From: Macrothele yani
Lineage: Eukaryota; Arthropoda; Arachnida; Araneae; Macrothelidae
Direction of reading: 5' to 3'
Assembly: GCA_039090855.1 (NCBI GenBank)
Contig: CM077011.1
Span: 18,105,001 to 18,169,000, forward strand
Length of the DNA: 64,000 bases
Shown here: positions 21,246 through 32,590 of the stretch, piece by piece
How the letters are laid out: every line of letters begins with the position of its first letter
Numbering within the stretch: position 1 is the stretch's first letter
Position numbers and translations under genes: made by a program
Notes under the pieces: model-generated
Seen by the model: only the letters and a program-made list of their open reading frames with translations
Databases searched by the model: none
What the model was told of the DNA's origin: nothing

Positions 21246-24242
21246 AGCTTATTTCAATCTTTTTTAAGACGCCCGGTATATGATCTCTCTTTCTCTCGGT
21301 TACTTACACGACAAGGTCGGTAGATGACAAGGTTATGCTCATCCTGCCCTTCCGATGATTGTTTTGTGACGTCACTGTCCAAATCGCCACGTTTCTTTGT
21401 ATATCTGCACCGTAGCATCCTGTCGGAATTATTATTCGTAAACACTCTAGAACAACCTTCATGAAATCTACCAGACAGCTTTAGTTGAATTTTGTATCGA
21501 TAATAAATGTATTCCAGATTTTGAAAATGCTAAAATTATTGCAGGCCAGAATTCGGAACAAATGATAAGGTCTCTGAGGCCTTGATGATTGAAAAAACAT
21601 GGAAGAATAATTGCAACAAAATTAACCCTATCGACATCCCATATCCCTCGAAGCAAATTATGAAAGACGAAGAAGATTATAAATGCAAAGAAAGATATAA
21701 ATCTGGCCAACATGATATTCGATTTGGCAGATCTCAACCACCGTTTGATGTTACATTCATTACTTGTGTTACTATTCTAGCACGTATACTGTTTGTCTTG
21801 CAAAGTGCTTCAGTTTCATAACTTTCACCTCAAATTCTTAAGCTAATTTAACATTATTTGATTCTCGTGCTTTGGTTCATCAGAATGAAACTGTGCTCCT
21901 AACGTTTGAATAAAATGTGCATAGATTTTGTAATCCAAGTAATGTATGAATAATGCATTTCATTTGTTTAACGGTTTCAGCACATTACAATCGACCATAT
22001 AATTATGGTTATAAAACAATCTAACAGATTTTTAATGCATACTGTTTTAAATTTTTAATTTAAAAAATCTGGTGAATTCATCGAGAAACTTTTCCTATAT
22101 CTCAAAGAAATACGGCTGTACTGAATTTCAAGAACACTTTCAAGTAGTTCCCGATTTCCCCGTGTATCCTTCCGCTTTGCTTACATACAAACTGATCACA
22201 CGCAACTTAAGAGATTCACGTTAATATACGGATTTTTTTTTTTTTTTACTATTTTCGTCGAAATAAATCTTATTGTAATGGAAATAATTATATGCATTTA
22301 TTCTATTATGGAAAATAATAACATTTATTTTTGTATCACAGATTTATGCATCCTAATTCTGATAATATGAATGCAACGCGCTTTTCACGAAATTAATATG
22401 TCTAACATTCATTTTTTCCACTCGGTAAAAAGAGGTACTTCAATGAATTGTTCAAATAGATCTAAAATATAGTTTTTACAAAATCGTCGAAAAAAATATT
22501 CCATTAGACTATCGGCCAATAGTTCTTCCGATTTGTTAGTATGGCTACTGAGATTTTGCTTGAGAGCTCTCAGATTCGGTGCTTTGAGTATGAGATCCAC
22601 TGTCAGGATCTATAAAATGTCTTGCATGATTGACGATTAAATGAGTGAGACCATGTTCTCACAAATGTTTATATCCTTTCCATTGATCTGGGTAGATGGT
22701 AGGACTTGGTTTAACATATTTTTGAATAAGTGGTCAAGACATTTTCCTCCATAGCTGCAGTTCGGATCCACGATTCACATGTTTGGACGGTGATGTCAGT
22801 GACGTCACGATTATTCGTCTGAGCAAACCTTAAGTGGCATGAGCAAACCTTACCTTGCTTACAATCCAGCGCGCTTTGCTCAAGTTTGAAAAATCAACTA
22901 GAAAGTAACGGACAAACGTAACCATTACCACAACACAAGAGATGTACAAATTTTGAAGATGACAATCCGATTTTCTTTCATGACAAGAGATGTAGTCGAC
23001 ATTCAGAAGCTCAAGGCTAAGTAAGGAATTCAGTATTTGACATGTCAATTTAAATGACAGGTCTTTGAGTGGCATTAATCCCGGGAAAAGGCTCCGATAC
23101 GTAAATAATACGGGACGAACGTTAAGGTTAATAGAAGATAATAATCAACACGCATTCCTCGCTAATAGGAACTCTGGAGCATCACTGTCCTATCAGGCAA
23201 ATTACGCATTCAAACTAAAGGTATCGCCATTGAGAATTGTCAACAGATTTTTAAATCTAACAGGGGTGTAAGAACTAAATGCCTGCAGCAAAAAATTCTA
23301 CAGAAACTCAGTTAGGTAAAATGTAGAAAAACATAATCCACTATGTGCGTTAACTTTGAGTAAATACGTATTTAAAAAAACTGCAAAGAGAAATGACAGA
23401 AAAATCATAATTTAGAGATATAAATAAATATAGAACTTCTAATTTATAGCTGACAGTCCATGTTTAATCTATACTTTAAAAAGTTGACTCTAAAGTTGCA
23501 TAAATTTACCTAATCAAAAACAGAAAAGATAAGGCTTAAATACTTTATTATAACTCACAACTCGTCATTTAAATGATAATTTAAAGTTCTTTATGCTCAA
23601 CTTTTCAGCACGAGAAGCTCATTTTGCATTCTCTTCTCTGTTTTTTACGAAAAACTTAACTTGGAACGCAATTCTATGGTTTGAAGAGCGCGAAAATTGT
23701 CTTTTTCTTTACTTTAATTTTTTTTTTGCTCATTATGATCTTTCATGCATATCATTTCACTAATTTAAACAACGCAGCTACTAGGACATCAGATATTTTA
23801 CGTGCATGAAATACAGCCTGAAATAGAAGCAAAAGGAGGGAAAGAAAGGACTTTACAAAGCTGTGAGAGCATACATCGCGTGAATTATGACCGAGACAAA
23901 AAACAAATTCCTTTTTTTTTTTTTTTTTTTTTTATCGGATTTACCCAGGGAACATCTACCACGTGGAGTCTTTGGGCACCTTTGTGTGTAATAAATGTTG
24001 TCACTGCTATTTACTGCTCTTGTATTTAAATAATGTAATATGGATATCAAGGAATCTGATGAACGCTCGCTAATCTTCTTGAGTATCAGTTATGACCTAG
24101 GCTTTATTCAATCAGTTCTAACGAGCGTCAGCCAGCACGCTGTAATTTCACCTCCTTTTGTGTACTGTTCGTGGGACTATACACGTTTGTTGAATAAAAT
24201 TCTAGCAAAACCTACATATTTCAGCATTAAAAAGGATTATTA
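21246..24242. other. Long AT-rich stretch, no gene recognised
   Basis: Several short frames (for example 21582-21821, 22409-22600 and 23065-23271) show no motif that I recognise. A 39-bp piece at 22945-22983 (TTTTGAAGATGACAATCCGA...) matches the composite repeat at 15140-15180. A T run sits at 23911-23933. I see no transposon ends and no tRNA-like boxes. Confidence 0.5.
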
Positions 24243-24290
24243 TTAAGCGCAATAAAAGCTAAGCAACCCTTTAGATTTTATTGCGCTTAA
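24243..24290. repeat. Perfect 15-bp palindromic arms
   Basis: TTAAGCGCAATAAAA at 24243-24257 is mirrored exactly by TTTTATTGCGCTTAA at 24276-24290, with an 18-bp loop. There is no poly-T stretch after it and no adjacent gene, so no role as a terminator is proposed. Confidence 0.85.
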
Positions 24291-24938
24291 TAGTTAGTTT
24301 TACATACTCTTGCACTTGCCATTTCCACTACGAACTGAGCTAGAAAAAACAAGCAATTATGATATGACCTCTAAGATTCTTTGCACTCCGCAATATCTGA
24401 CGGATACAAATCCGTTCACAATTAAGTTGCTTCTTACGAGATTTTGGCTGGATGAAACTCCTTGCTTCTGTGTATTGAAGAGCAGTTTATTTGGTTAAAT
24501 ATCCTACTGCCCTGTAGCAGAATCCCAACGACGGACGTCGCATATTTAGTTTTGGTCTAGCAGACAAAATCGATATTGCCAGTTATTCTGGTTCTGAGAA
24601 AAAAAAAAAAAACATTCCCACAAACGTTTTTTTTTTTTTTTAGGGCAGTCAACCGATCAATATTTTTAATCGGTTAATATTTCACCATTGATCGATTAAT
24701 CGGTAATTTGATCGAGTGATAAAAAATACTGTCACAAAAAATACACCACTATAAATTATATTTTGCTTTATATTATTATATGGATATCAAATCGGTTGTC
24801 TAAACTGTCAGGGTGTTGAATGTATCGCAGCCTGTTAATCTAGCAGTACACATTGCTTTTCTTTATTAAACAATCAGAAATAAAAATTAATAACAATTAC
24901 ATTAAACCTGGTTTGCAGTCACGGTTTTAGCCAAGATT

Positions 24939-25850
24939 TTAGCCCAAGCGCTTGTCAATATTGGATGGTTTAAGCGAATTACGAAGTTTGTTAACAACAA
25001 TACCAGCGGCACTAAACGCTCTTTCGCTTGCCACAGACGTTTCTGGAATGCACAGCAACCGTTTTGCTAAAGTAGCAAGCATCGGCAACTGTAGTGAATG
25101 ATTTTTCCACCATTGAAGAGGATCTGTGAAATAGTCTTCCAGTTCAGGCAACCTCTGACAAACTTGAAGCTCTAATTCTATCTGTGTGCTGACATTTCTG
25201 TATTTATTTATTTCTGTTTCTGGAATCGATGAACTGTCAAAGCATAGTTTTCTTCGTTTATGTTCTACATTACTTTGTTCTTGGTGTAAGGGCAGCTGTT
25301 GATTTGTACTACTGGATAAAATTCTGTTCCGCACTAGCTATCGGGGTTTTTCTGGAATACAGAGAAATGTCTTGAATCGAGGATCAAGGGCAGGAGCTTC
25401 TTCTTAGTTGTCGTATGAAGGCCATTGACTGCGTATTTCCGTCAGATCATCGAGCAACATAGATTTAAATCTAAAAATATACGCTTTGTCGGTATCGGGC
25501 AATCTCATTGCGCTATTGAGGTGTGTAAAAGCGGGAATTACAACACTGGTAGTTACGTAACGTACTTGTGATCTGCGAGTATTTGAGTGATTTCCAAACA
25601 AGGTTTCAATACACTGATTAGCTTTTCAAGCACTTCCCACTCAAGTGTTGTCAGAACAGGAGTATTCGATGCGTTGACAATCAGAATGCTGCCTACTGCG
25701 TTTTTAGATTCCACAAGGCTTTCCACCGTGATGTAGGTACTATTCCAGCGCGTTACTATGTCCTGTTGCAGCTTAGTGTCAGGAAGACCAAGTTTGTTTT
25801 TGCTTAGACGAGAGTGTAGCCTCTAAATGTGAGCTGTATTAAAAATTTCC
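24939..25850 (-). pseudogene. hAT transposase (ZBED-like), catalytic and dimerisation part, broken
   Basis: Minus-strand pieces include TRWNSTYITVESLVESKNAV (near 25720), the RWNSTY landmark of hAT transposases, then LVESKNAVGSILIV and LTTLEWEVLEKLISVLKP. Another block (25404-25601) covers VVIPAFTHLNSAMRLPDTDK. The C-terminal block (24939-25334) holds PLQWWKNHSLQLPMLATLAK, then RLLCIPETSVASERAFSAAG and LRNSLKPSNI, the classic hAT dimerisation motif. Stops and frameshifts separate the pieces. Host genes derived from hAT (ZBED family) share these motifs, but the breaks make a working host gene unlikely. Confidence 0.88.
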
Positions 25851-25945
25851 TACAATTTTTCGGCATTTAGCTTGAACCTTTTCCATCGATACGACTGTAA
25901 GCGCTTTAGTAATTCTACTCTAGTCCCGATATTTTACAATAGTTT

Positions 25946-26140
25946 CTAATCCGTTTTCATTTCGGTAATACGTAATTCATCTACTATATGCAGTTTACGA
26001 TATGTTAAATTTTGTATTTTACATAAACAAAAATACTCGTTTTGTTTTGTTTTTGTTCCTTCATACGTTACTCGGTGCTTATAAGAAAAATAATGAGACA
26101 GCGCAGTTTTTTTTTTCGGCAGCCATGAAATAGATGGCAC
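25946..26140 (-). pseudogene. N-terminal, BED-finger-like piece of the hAT transposase
   Basis: MPSISWLPKKKTALSHYFSY... contains a W..(K)xxxSHYFSY pattern followed by FCLCKIQ, the first half of a BED-type zinc finger. The histidine half is not evident. Its position and strand fit the 5' part of the hAT element downstream. Confidence 0.5.
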
Positions 26141-26447
26141 AGCTAAAAGTTTACTAAAAAATTTTCACACATCCCCATTCTGCTCTGAAATAAAGAAATT
26201 TTAAACAAACAAGCATTAATTAAATTTTACTCGATACTAATACTGAATCAGCTAGTGGACAAATTAAAATGGCATTCGTATTTACTACATAGTATCGCAA
26301 AGTTAAGGGTTTGCGTATATAATATATCACAAACAATGCAATTTTCTTTTTGTCTGAGCGTTTTCCTCACTTTGGTCACACAGTGGAAAAAGCTCTTGTC
26401 CGTTTTAATTGCCGAATTCGGGCCTCAACCGATATACTTCCTTTTTT

Positions 26448-26464
26448 AGCACGTCTTTTAATTT
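26448..26464 (+). repeat. Isolated subterminal repeat of the family-1 rolling-circle element
   Basis: TTTTTAGCACGTCTTTT matches the left border of the elements at 5.86 and 60.42 kb, but the sequence that follows differs. Either a solo end or a truncated copy. Confidence 0.5.
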
Positions 26465-26539
26465 TCAAAGTACACGCTAAACGGAACGTCTTTAAAATGT
26501 CAAAGTACACCACCACAATCTGAAAGTACATTTTGAACT

Positions 26540-26910
26540 TTTACGAAAATTTAGAAGAAACTGATATCTACCTTGGACAGCAGATATAAAGTTCGGATCA
26601 CATCGAAGAAGAAATTACTGGGCGTATTAAATTTCGTTGGAGTGCATTTGAAGGAAATTTTAAATCTCCAAGAGAAATTTACCATTATATCATAAAAATA
26701 AGGTTCTTGGTCATCGAATCCTTTCAGGTCTTACATATAGAACAGCTACATGGACCTGAGCTAACCAGTGAAGTAAAGGAGTTATCAGAACGGGGCATAA
26801 AGGAAATGAGCCGATTGTATAGAGTTTGCCACGCTTAGTAAGAAAATGCCAATTAAAAATGCCCAATCGAACTAATGCACGCACAAAGCGCTGGCAAAAG
26901 TGGAAAATTT
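26540..26910 (+). pseudogene. RTE-type LINE, C-terminal fragment
   Basis: The plus strand gives TDIYLGQQI, one stop, then SSDHIEEEITGRIKFRWSAF and EGNFKS. The next frame gives LPLYHKNKVLGHRILSGLTY. These align with TYVYLGQQISSEGHIDEEIN and MPLCFKRKVFDQCILPVLTY of the LINE at 33.6-33.9 kb. No catalytic part remains. Confidence 0.8.
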
Positions 26911-27418
26911 TAATCAACAAATCACATCGGAAAGCAATGAAAAAGGACTAATATGGAACATAGCACTTTAAAAGATGAACATTACCTGTCAAACATTTCC
27001 TAGCAATATCGGCTCTCAGGAGAATTTCGATCTCTGTGGATTCTATACACAGTTCAGTTGTGTCTGTTAAAGTAATTCCGTGTTATTTGAGTTCCAACAA
27101 CCGTGGTGCATCAGGCACGCTCTGAATTTCACCATAAATGGCTTGATCTAGAACTTCTTTTTCATACCATTTCCGCATCTTTTACGAGGCTTACTTCTTT
27201 TTAGCCCGCTTTACAAAATCTGGAAAATCTCTGGAAGGTAACGGGACACTTGGTACATCGTCATAGATGTCAAAATTGAAATTGTATATTTAAATCAGTG
27301 ATCGTAAACACACCGATTCATACAGCGACAAAAAAAAAAAAAACAGTAACTCGTAGTAGAACGTTGAATTGTGTTTATGACTCCATGCTATTCCAAACGC
27401 AAACAAGTATGACCAGTG
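26911..27418. other. No recognisable gene
   Basis: No motif was recognised. An A run sits near 27331-27345. Confidence 0.4.
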
Positions 27419-28060
27419 GCGCTTTTTTAAGAGCACACACCCTGGGAATTTAAATAACTGCGAAGAAATCACGAAGAAATAAAAGCATGACCTGTAGCGC
27501 CATCTGGAGAACTTGGAATTACAGTTGACGACTTGGGTGGTGTCCGCTGGTAAAAAAACACCCGTGCAGCTGCAAATAATTCTTACCACGTTCTGCTTAC
27601 TTAACGAATAAACGAACCTTCTCTTCGCGAAAATATTGCACAAGGGAAGTAAGTTTAACGGACAAACTTCAGCTTGTCTTATTGAAAATTTACAAAAAAA
27701 GAAAAAAAAAGAACAATAGAACACCAACACGTGCCACATCGTTGGATTGCACTGGTCCGTGAAACTCAAGCGTCAAGCGGTGCTCATTTTGGTAGCACAC
27801 CCTGAGAGTTCCTCTGGTACGTTTGAGACCAGAGAGAATTAAGAACGTGACCTGCAGCGCCATGTGGAAAGCGCTTGTACCACAGTTGTTTTAAAGTCGC
27901 CATATGTGCGCACGGAAAACAGCACACCCCAGGGTTCTAACGCGAATGCGATTTACTTACTGAAAAACCTTTTCTTCTTAATACATTATGCGAGGAAATT
28001 AATCTTTACCACCACTCGAAGCCTTAGGACGAACTCTGGCGTGTGTTATTAGAAATAAAT
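27419..28060. repeat. Two diverged direct repeats of ~270 bp
   Basis: Copy 1 (27433-27690) and copy 2 (27796-28060) share, in order, GCACACCCTG, a GCATGACCTG(T/C)AGCGCCAT segment, ACACCC, TTACTTA and AACC..TCTTC. Divergence is high. Open frames through the region (for example 27290-27769 minus) show no family motif. Each copy holds an AGCGCCAT(C/G)TGG string that resembles half of an insect CTCF motif. Confidence 0.6.
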
Positions 28061-28149
28061 CCGAAAAATAATTTCGATAATATAGGTTAAATTGCGTTTC
28101 TGTTTGGGGGCTGCGCCGCACACCTAGCACACCCATAATATTCGCCCCT

Positions 28150-28192
28150 GAAACACACACATATATATATATATATATACAGAGAGAGAGAG
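28150..28192. repeat. TA and AG microsatellites
   Basis: Alternating (AT)n at about 28161-28179 followed by (AG)n to 28192. They mark the left border of the foldback element. Confidence 0.95.
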
Positions 28193-28195
28193 ATA

Positions 28196-29240
28196 GAATT
28201 GTAAAAAAATAAGAATTGCAAAAAATTGTTATTCCATAACGAATACAGAATTAAATTCAAAATGGAAGTTCAAAATTGAAAATCGAAAAATGAAGAGAAA
28301 ACAAGTTGCCGTCATCAGGAGAGCAGCAACCTGCGGGAGTGGCCTTTCTAGTACCAACAAACGACAAGGAGATCCAAAAATGTCGGTTGTTCATGCTCCC
28401 TAGGCCACCAGAGCAAACGTCAAAACAGACACAGAATTTCAGAAAACAAAAATATAAACACTGAAAAAAACGATAAAAAAAGGCTTGCCGGCAGACCAAA
28501 CCGGTCAACGCCATGAATGAAGATCAATCTGAACTGGACCAACGACCCACAAGTGCCCAAATATATATGAAAACGTTAAAGTGGTCGCGGTTAGATAACA
28601 TCCTAGCAAGCCAAAAAAAATGTGTGAAATGACGAGATGCAAAACTGTGTATGCAAATAGAAATTTTCAACCACTAGGGACCCACCAAGTGGTACTTTAT
28701 TTTGCTTTATTTACGTAATATTATTAGGTCCTGGATTAGTAAGCATGCCAATGTGTAATTTAAAACTCTTTGAAATCAAAGACCTAACAATATTAAGTAA
28801 ATCAGGCAATATAAAGTACCACTTGGTGGGTCCCTAGTAATTGAAGATTTCTACAGTATTTACATACACAGTTTTGCATCTTGTCATTTCACACACTTTT
28901 TTTTCGCTTGCTAAGATGTTATCTAACCGCGACCACTTTAACGTTTCCATATATATTTGGGCTCTTGGGGGTCGTTGGTCCGGTTCAGTTTGATATTCAT
29001 TCATGCCGTTGATCAGGTTGGTCTGCCGGTAAGCCTATTTTACCATGTTCTCAGTGTTTATATTCGTGTTTGTTGAATTTCTGTGTCTGTTTTAACGTTT
29101 GGTCTGGTAGCCTAGGGAGCATGACCATCCGACATTTTTGGTTTTCCTTGTCGTTTGTTGGTGCTAGAAAGGCCACTCGCGCAGGTTGATGCTCTCTTAT
29201 GGAATTTAAATTTTTTGCAATTCTTATTTTTTACAATTCA
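28196..29240. mobile_element. Foldback element, two ~500-bp inverted arms
   Basis: The left arm 28196 to about 28735 and right arm about 28781 to 29240 are reverse complements with indels. Landmarks are GAATTGTAAAAAAATAAGAA at the left edge and TTCTTATTTTTTACAATTC at the right edge; GGGACCCACCAAGTGGTACT near 28680 is mirrored at 28815. The unpaired centre is only about 45 bp. No protein motif is present; the 28257-28514 frame is a shadow. It has the structure of a long-arm MITE or foldback transposon of unknown family. Confidence 0.85.
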
Positions 29241-29358
29241 CTCTATATTTGCTACTACATGATTATAGCTGCCTTTGGCGCTTCTCATAGTACTATCTTT
29301 ATTTTTGCGTTTTGTTTTTCTTCTCTTACTTTTGAAAATTAATATATATATATATATA

Positions 29359-30577
29359 CACTGAAGAGCAATTGAATTAGAGATACCTGCGTAGTAACGT
29401 GTAGCCCCACCTTTCGCCCTGATGACGGTTGCGATTAGTCTCGGCTTGGACTCTACAAGACACCGGAAGCGTTGGGAAGCCGTACGGATTCACGGCCCCT
29501 CAGCAAGCTCCCACAGTTCACGAAGATTTGATGGAGGGGGTCAGAGTCTTGAACATTTCTCTCGATGGCATCCCAGATGTGTTCGATGGCATTGAGGTCC
29601 GGTGACCTAACTGGCCAAGAAAGCGAGGTCACGTCGGTGGAGTGTTCATCCAACCATTCGGATACAATTCGAGAGCGATGGCAAGGTGCATTGTCTTTGT
29701 TGCAGGATGAGGTCCCCAGTGGGATGTTGAAGACGCACAAACTGGAGCAAATGGTCGTCCAGGATATCCCGGTAACGTTGACCTGTGAGGGACGATGTCG
29801 CACGTACCAGGCGTCTCATTTGAGTTCACGTAAACAGTCCCCAGACGAGAATGCCACCCCCACCAGCTTGAAGAGTACCCTGCTGGCAAGAAGGATCCAT
29901 CGCTTCATGTGGTTTGAGCCGTACTCGTATCCGCCATCCGCATGTACCAACGTGAATCTCGACTCATCAGTCCAAGCAACATTTTTCCACATGTCTAGAG
30001 TCCAGTGGCGATGTTCCCGCGCCCATTCTAATCTTTGAACCCTGTGATGTGCGGTCAGCAGCGGTACCCTCGTGGGACGATGGTTTCTATACCCCATAGC
30101 GAGGAGATGGTTCTGGATGGTGTGGCTGCTTACACGTTTTTGTGCACCAGCGTTAAATTGCAGAGTGATTTCTTGCACTGTGGCACGTCTATCCGCTGTA
30201 ACAATGCGAGCTAGCCGACGATGACCCCACTCATCCACACGCTGTTGTCCACGGCAGTTGGCCCTTGCAAAGAGGGTTCTACCGGATTCGATGTACTCAC
30301 GGTGCACCCGTGACACAGTGGCTCGTGAAAATTCCAGTGCCTGAACGACTTCCGAGATGGAGCGACCCATTCGTCGGGCCCCGACAATTTTCCCACGATC
30401 AAATGCTCTTAGATACTTCGTCTTACCCATACTGCGTTCGACTCTTACTGATTCCCGTCGCTTCACTCCTTATATTGTCGGTTAACTGCATACGTCCTGT
30501 CGTTTTCGTTTACAGGGCCGCCCAAAATGCCACATTTGCATAACGCTAGCTGTCTCTAATTCAATTGCTCTTCAGTG
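29359..30577 (-). mobile_element. Tc1-like transposon with near-perfect termini
   Basis: The 27-bp terminal repeat CACTGAAGAGCAATTGAATT, then AGAGA, at 29359 is mirrored at 30551-30577 with at most one or two mismatches. The element sits in TA microsatellite on both sides. Its 1.22-kb length is close to a complete Tc1 element. Confidence 0.95.
29453..30466 (-). pseudogene. Tc1 transposase, nearly full length, frameshifted
   Basis: The start at 30466 opens a 216-residue block: a helix-turn-helix around residues 36-57 (SISEVVQALEFSRATVSRVH), a second HTH region near 95-120, and the first catalytic Asp at residue 167 in WTDESRFTLVHADGG. Frame changes between 29816 and 29900 break the next part. 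The last block (29453-29803) restores NKDNAPCHRSRIVSEWLDEH with the second Asp, then SPDLNAIEHIWDAIERNV with the Glu. All three DD34E residues survive. It is one of the better-preserved transposases here, but cannot be translated in one frame. Confidence 0.9.
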
Positions 30578-30599
30578 TGTGTGTATATAATTATATATA

Positions 30600-31020
30600 T
30601 ATCTGAAACAGAAATTATCATTTATGCTCCTGGTGGCCAAACCATTCTTTACCACATATTAGATATTATATCAAAAACATTTCCCATCAGGAGCTGTATG
30701 AGATACAGGATGAATTTTTCAAATCAGAGTGTTAAATGCAGAAATGTCGGGGAAAACGTAATTTATCTTAACGCCCCCTAGTAGAAAGTCTAGGAGTTAC
30801 TTGAATATTTTGAAATTATATGAAAAACATTTCGCACTGGAGACGTTATCCAACAAAGAAGGAATTTTTCAAATCGGACTCCTAGAAGTAGAGATATTGA
30901 CAAATATAAGATACACATCTACGCCACCTGGCGGAGAAGCCATGCAATATTTTAAGAAGAAAATATTTCGAAAAGGTCTATCAACGTGAGCGGCATTGGT
31001 CACAAACGAATTTCTTCAAT
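30600..31020 (-). mobile_element. Family-1 rolling-circle element, internal fragment
   Basis: Three tandem subunits of the family-1 array lie on the minus strand, with CTCF-like motifs near 30624, 30770 and 30920 (for example CTACGCCACCTGGCGGAGAA on the plus strand). Neither subterminal repeat is present. TA microsatellites lie at both ends (30586-30601 and 31028-31054). Confidence 0.8.
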
Positions 31021-31024
31021 CGAA

Positions 31025-31027
<3 letters not shown>

Positions 31028-31054
<27 letters not shown>
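31028..31054. repeat. TA microsatellite
   Basis: (AT)n of about 27 bp between the rolling-circle fragment and the LINE 5' end. Confidence 0.95.
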
Positions 31055-31058
<4 letters not shown>

Positions 31059-31399
31059 GATGTAAGGTCAGGTGATGCGTAACATCACAGCCTCTCTTTG
31101 ACAAATGTCAACCCCGCCTTCTCGTGGTGCATCCTGTACCCACTAAAGGGGCTCTGACGACCGCCAATAGCGGTATAACTATACCATCGGGATTAGAGGA
31201 AATGCTATCCCACACTCACCAACCCACTTGGCCAGCGTGGTGAGTTATGGCCAAACCCCTACAAAATGACTCCACAACTTAAATCTTGGCCCTCAGTCTC
31301 CGGCAGCTGGAATGTACGTGGCCAAGGTAGCGGCCAGTGCGACATGAAGGCAGAGGGTGCTAAGAATCCCCGGAGGACCGGACTAGGCTGCCATCTGAT

Positions 31400-32160
31400 G
31401 CTGACCTTGGCTACGTATAATGGACGCTCCCTATCTTCTGATTCAAGGCTTCTTGAATTGGAAGAGGAACTACAAAAGGATCAAGTGGAACATCGTCGGG
31501 CTAAGTGAGGTAAGGAGAAAAGGAGAAGATCTCATTGAACTGAAAAGTGGACATCTCATCTACTATTCGTGGGACAGATACTGGCAGAACTAGTGGTGTT
31601 GGATTTATAATAAACAAGAAACTGAAGGATAAAGTTGTAGAAGTTGAAAGTTCCTCTGATAGAGCTGCACGACTCGTTATCCAACTCTCGAGAAGATACC
31701 AGGCTCAGATTATTCAAACTTATGCACCCACCACAAGTCATCCTGAAGAAGAAATTGAAGAATTTTATGAGGAAATTCGTGATCTAAATAATAAAGGTAA
31801 GCAGCACTTGAAGATAACTATGGGAGATTTCAATGCAAAAATAGGGCAACGGCAACAGAATGAAACTTCAGTAGGTAAATTCGGTCACGGCAACAGAAAC
31901 CAGCGTGGAAATACTCTCGTTGAGTTTGCAGAGGCAGAAGGGTTTTTCATCTTGAACTAATTTTTCAAGAAAAAGCCACACAGGAAATGGACATGGAAAC
32001 ATCCAAATGGGACGACAAGTGAAACTGATTTTCTTATGTGAAACAAAAAAATTCGTCATAGAAGACTGCAGTGTGCTAAACAAGTTCAACACAGGTAGTG
32101 ACCATAGATTGGTGAGATGTAAGATGCACCTCAACACTAAACTCGAACGTGGCAGCTCAT
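31400..32160 (+). pseudogene. RTE LINE endonuclease domain, broken
   Basis: Begins with LTLATYNGRSLSSDSRLLEL and EEELQK, shifts frame near 31480 (NIVGLSEVRRKGEDLIELKS), then gives GVGFIINKKLKDKVVEVESS and IIQTYAPTTSHPEEEIEEFY. ITMGDFNAKIGQRQ carries the conserved Asp-Asn of the AP-endonuclease fold. After a stop at 31960, HRKWTWKHPNGTTSETDFLM and, in another frame, a GSDHRLVRCKMHLNTKLER-like end with the catalytic SDH triad can be traced. The enzyme nicks target DNA to prime reverse transcription. At least two frameshifts and several stops disable it. Confidence 0.88.
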
Positions 32161-32218
32161 AAGACAACAAAAATGTATTGACATAACCAACCTTAAAACA
32201 CACAATAATACCTTCAAG

Positions 32219-32578
32219 TTGGAACTGCAGAACAGATTCTCTGCTTTAGAAGGATTAACATCGGAAGAAGTGGATATTTCTGAAGTTCACAGAAAAGTAA
32301 CCAAAGCTCGTATGGAAACAGCAACAAAACTAGCTGTGTCTAAGAACAAGTTACATATGAACAAATTTTCAGGAAAAACCAAAATGTTGATGCAAAAAAG
32401 AAGAGAGATGAGGACAACTAAAGAAGATGTGACTTCCAAAGTGGTATATATAGAGTTAAGTAAGACAGTACGAAAAAGTATCACTGAAGACGTAAGGAAA
32501 TTCAACTGTGAACTAGTGAGGAAAGCAATTGGAAATAACCAAAGCCTAAAAATAGCAAAGGGGCATCTCAGTAAATGA
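32219..32578 (+). pseudogene. RTE LINE linker between endonuclease and reverse transcriptase
   Basis: A continuous frame (ELQNRFSALEGLTSEEVDIS...) rich in Lys and Glu, ending just before the RT block. It has no catalytic motif, and matches the position of the variable linker of RTE ORF2 proteins. A stop at 32576-32578 separates it from the RT frame. Confidence 0.7.
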
Positions 32579-32590
32579 AGAAAACAGATT

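Larger units (their letters stand above)
24642..26150 (-). mobile_element. hAT-superfamily transposon remnant
   Basis: The 3' end begins at 24642 with AGGGCAGTCAACCGATCAAT and a following stretch rich in ATCGATTAATCGGT. This is like the hAT ends described for Ac/ZBED-type elements, as I recall them. The transposase pieces on the minus strand run from a zinc-finger-like N-terminus (26140) to the dimerisation domain (24939). I did not find the matching 5' terminus. Confidence 0.7.

Noticed and set aside
24243..24290. Palindrome as a transcription terminator or histone-type stem-loop
   Set aside because: No gene upstream, no histone consensus and no T tract after the stem.
24939..25850. Host ZBED gene
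   Set aside because: Stops and frameshifts, plus a hAT-like terminus at 24642, point to a dead transposon.
27290..27769. 159-residue minus-strand open frame
   Set aside because: Low-complexity Phe runs from T tracts and no family motif; it runs through a diverged direct repeat.
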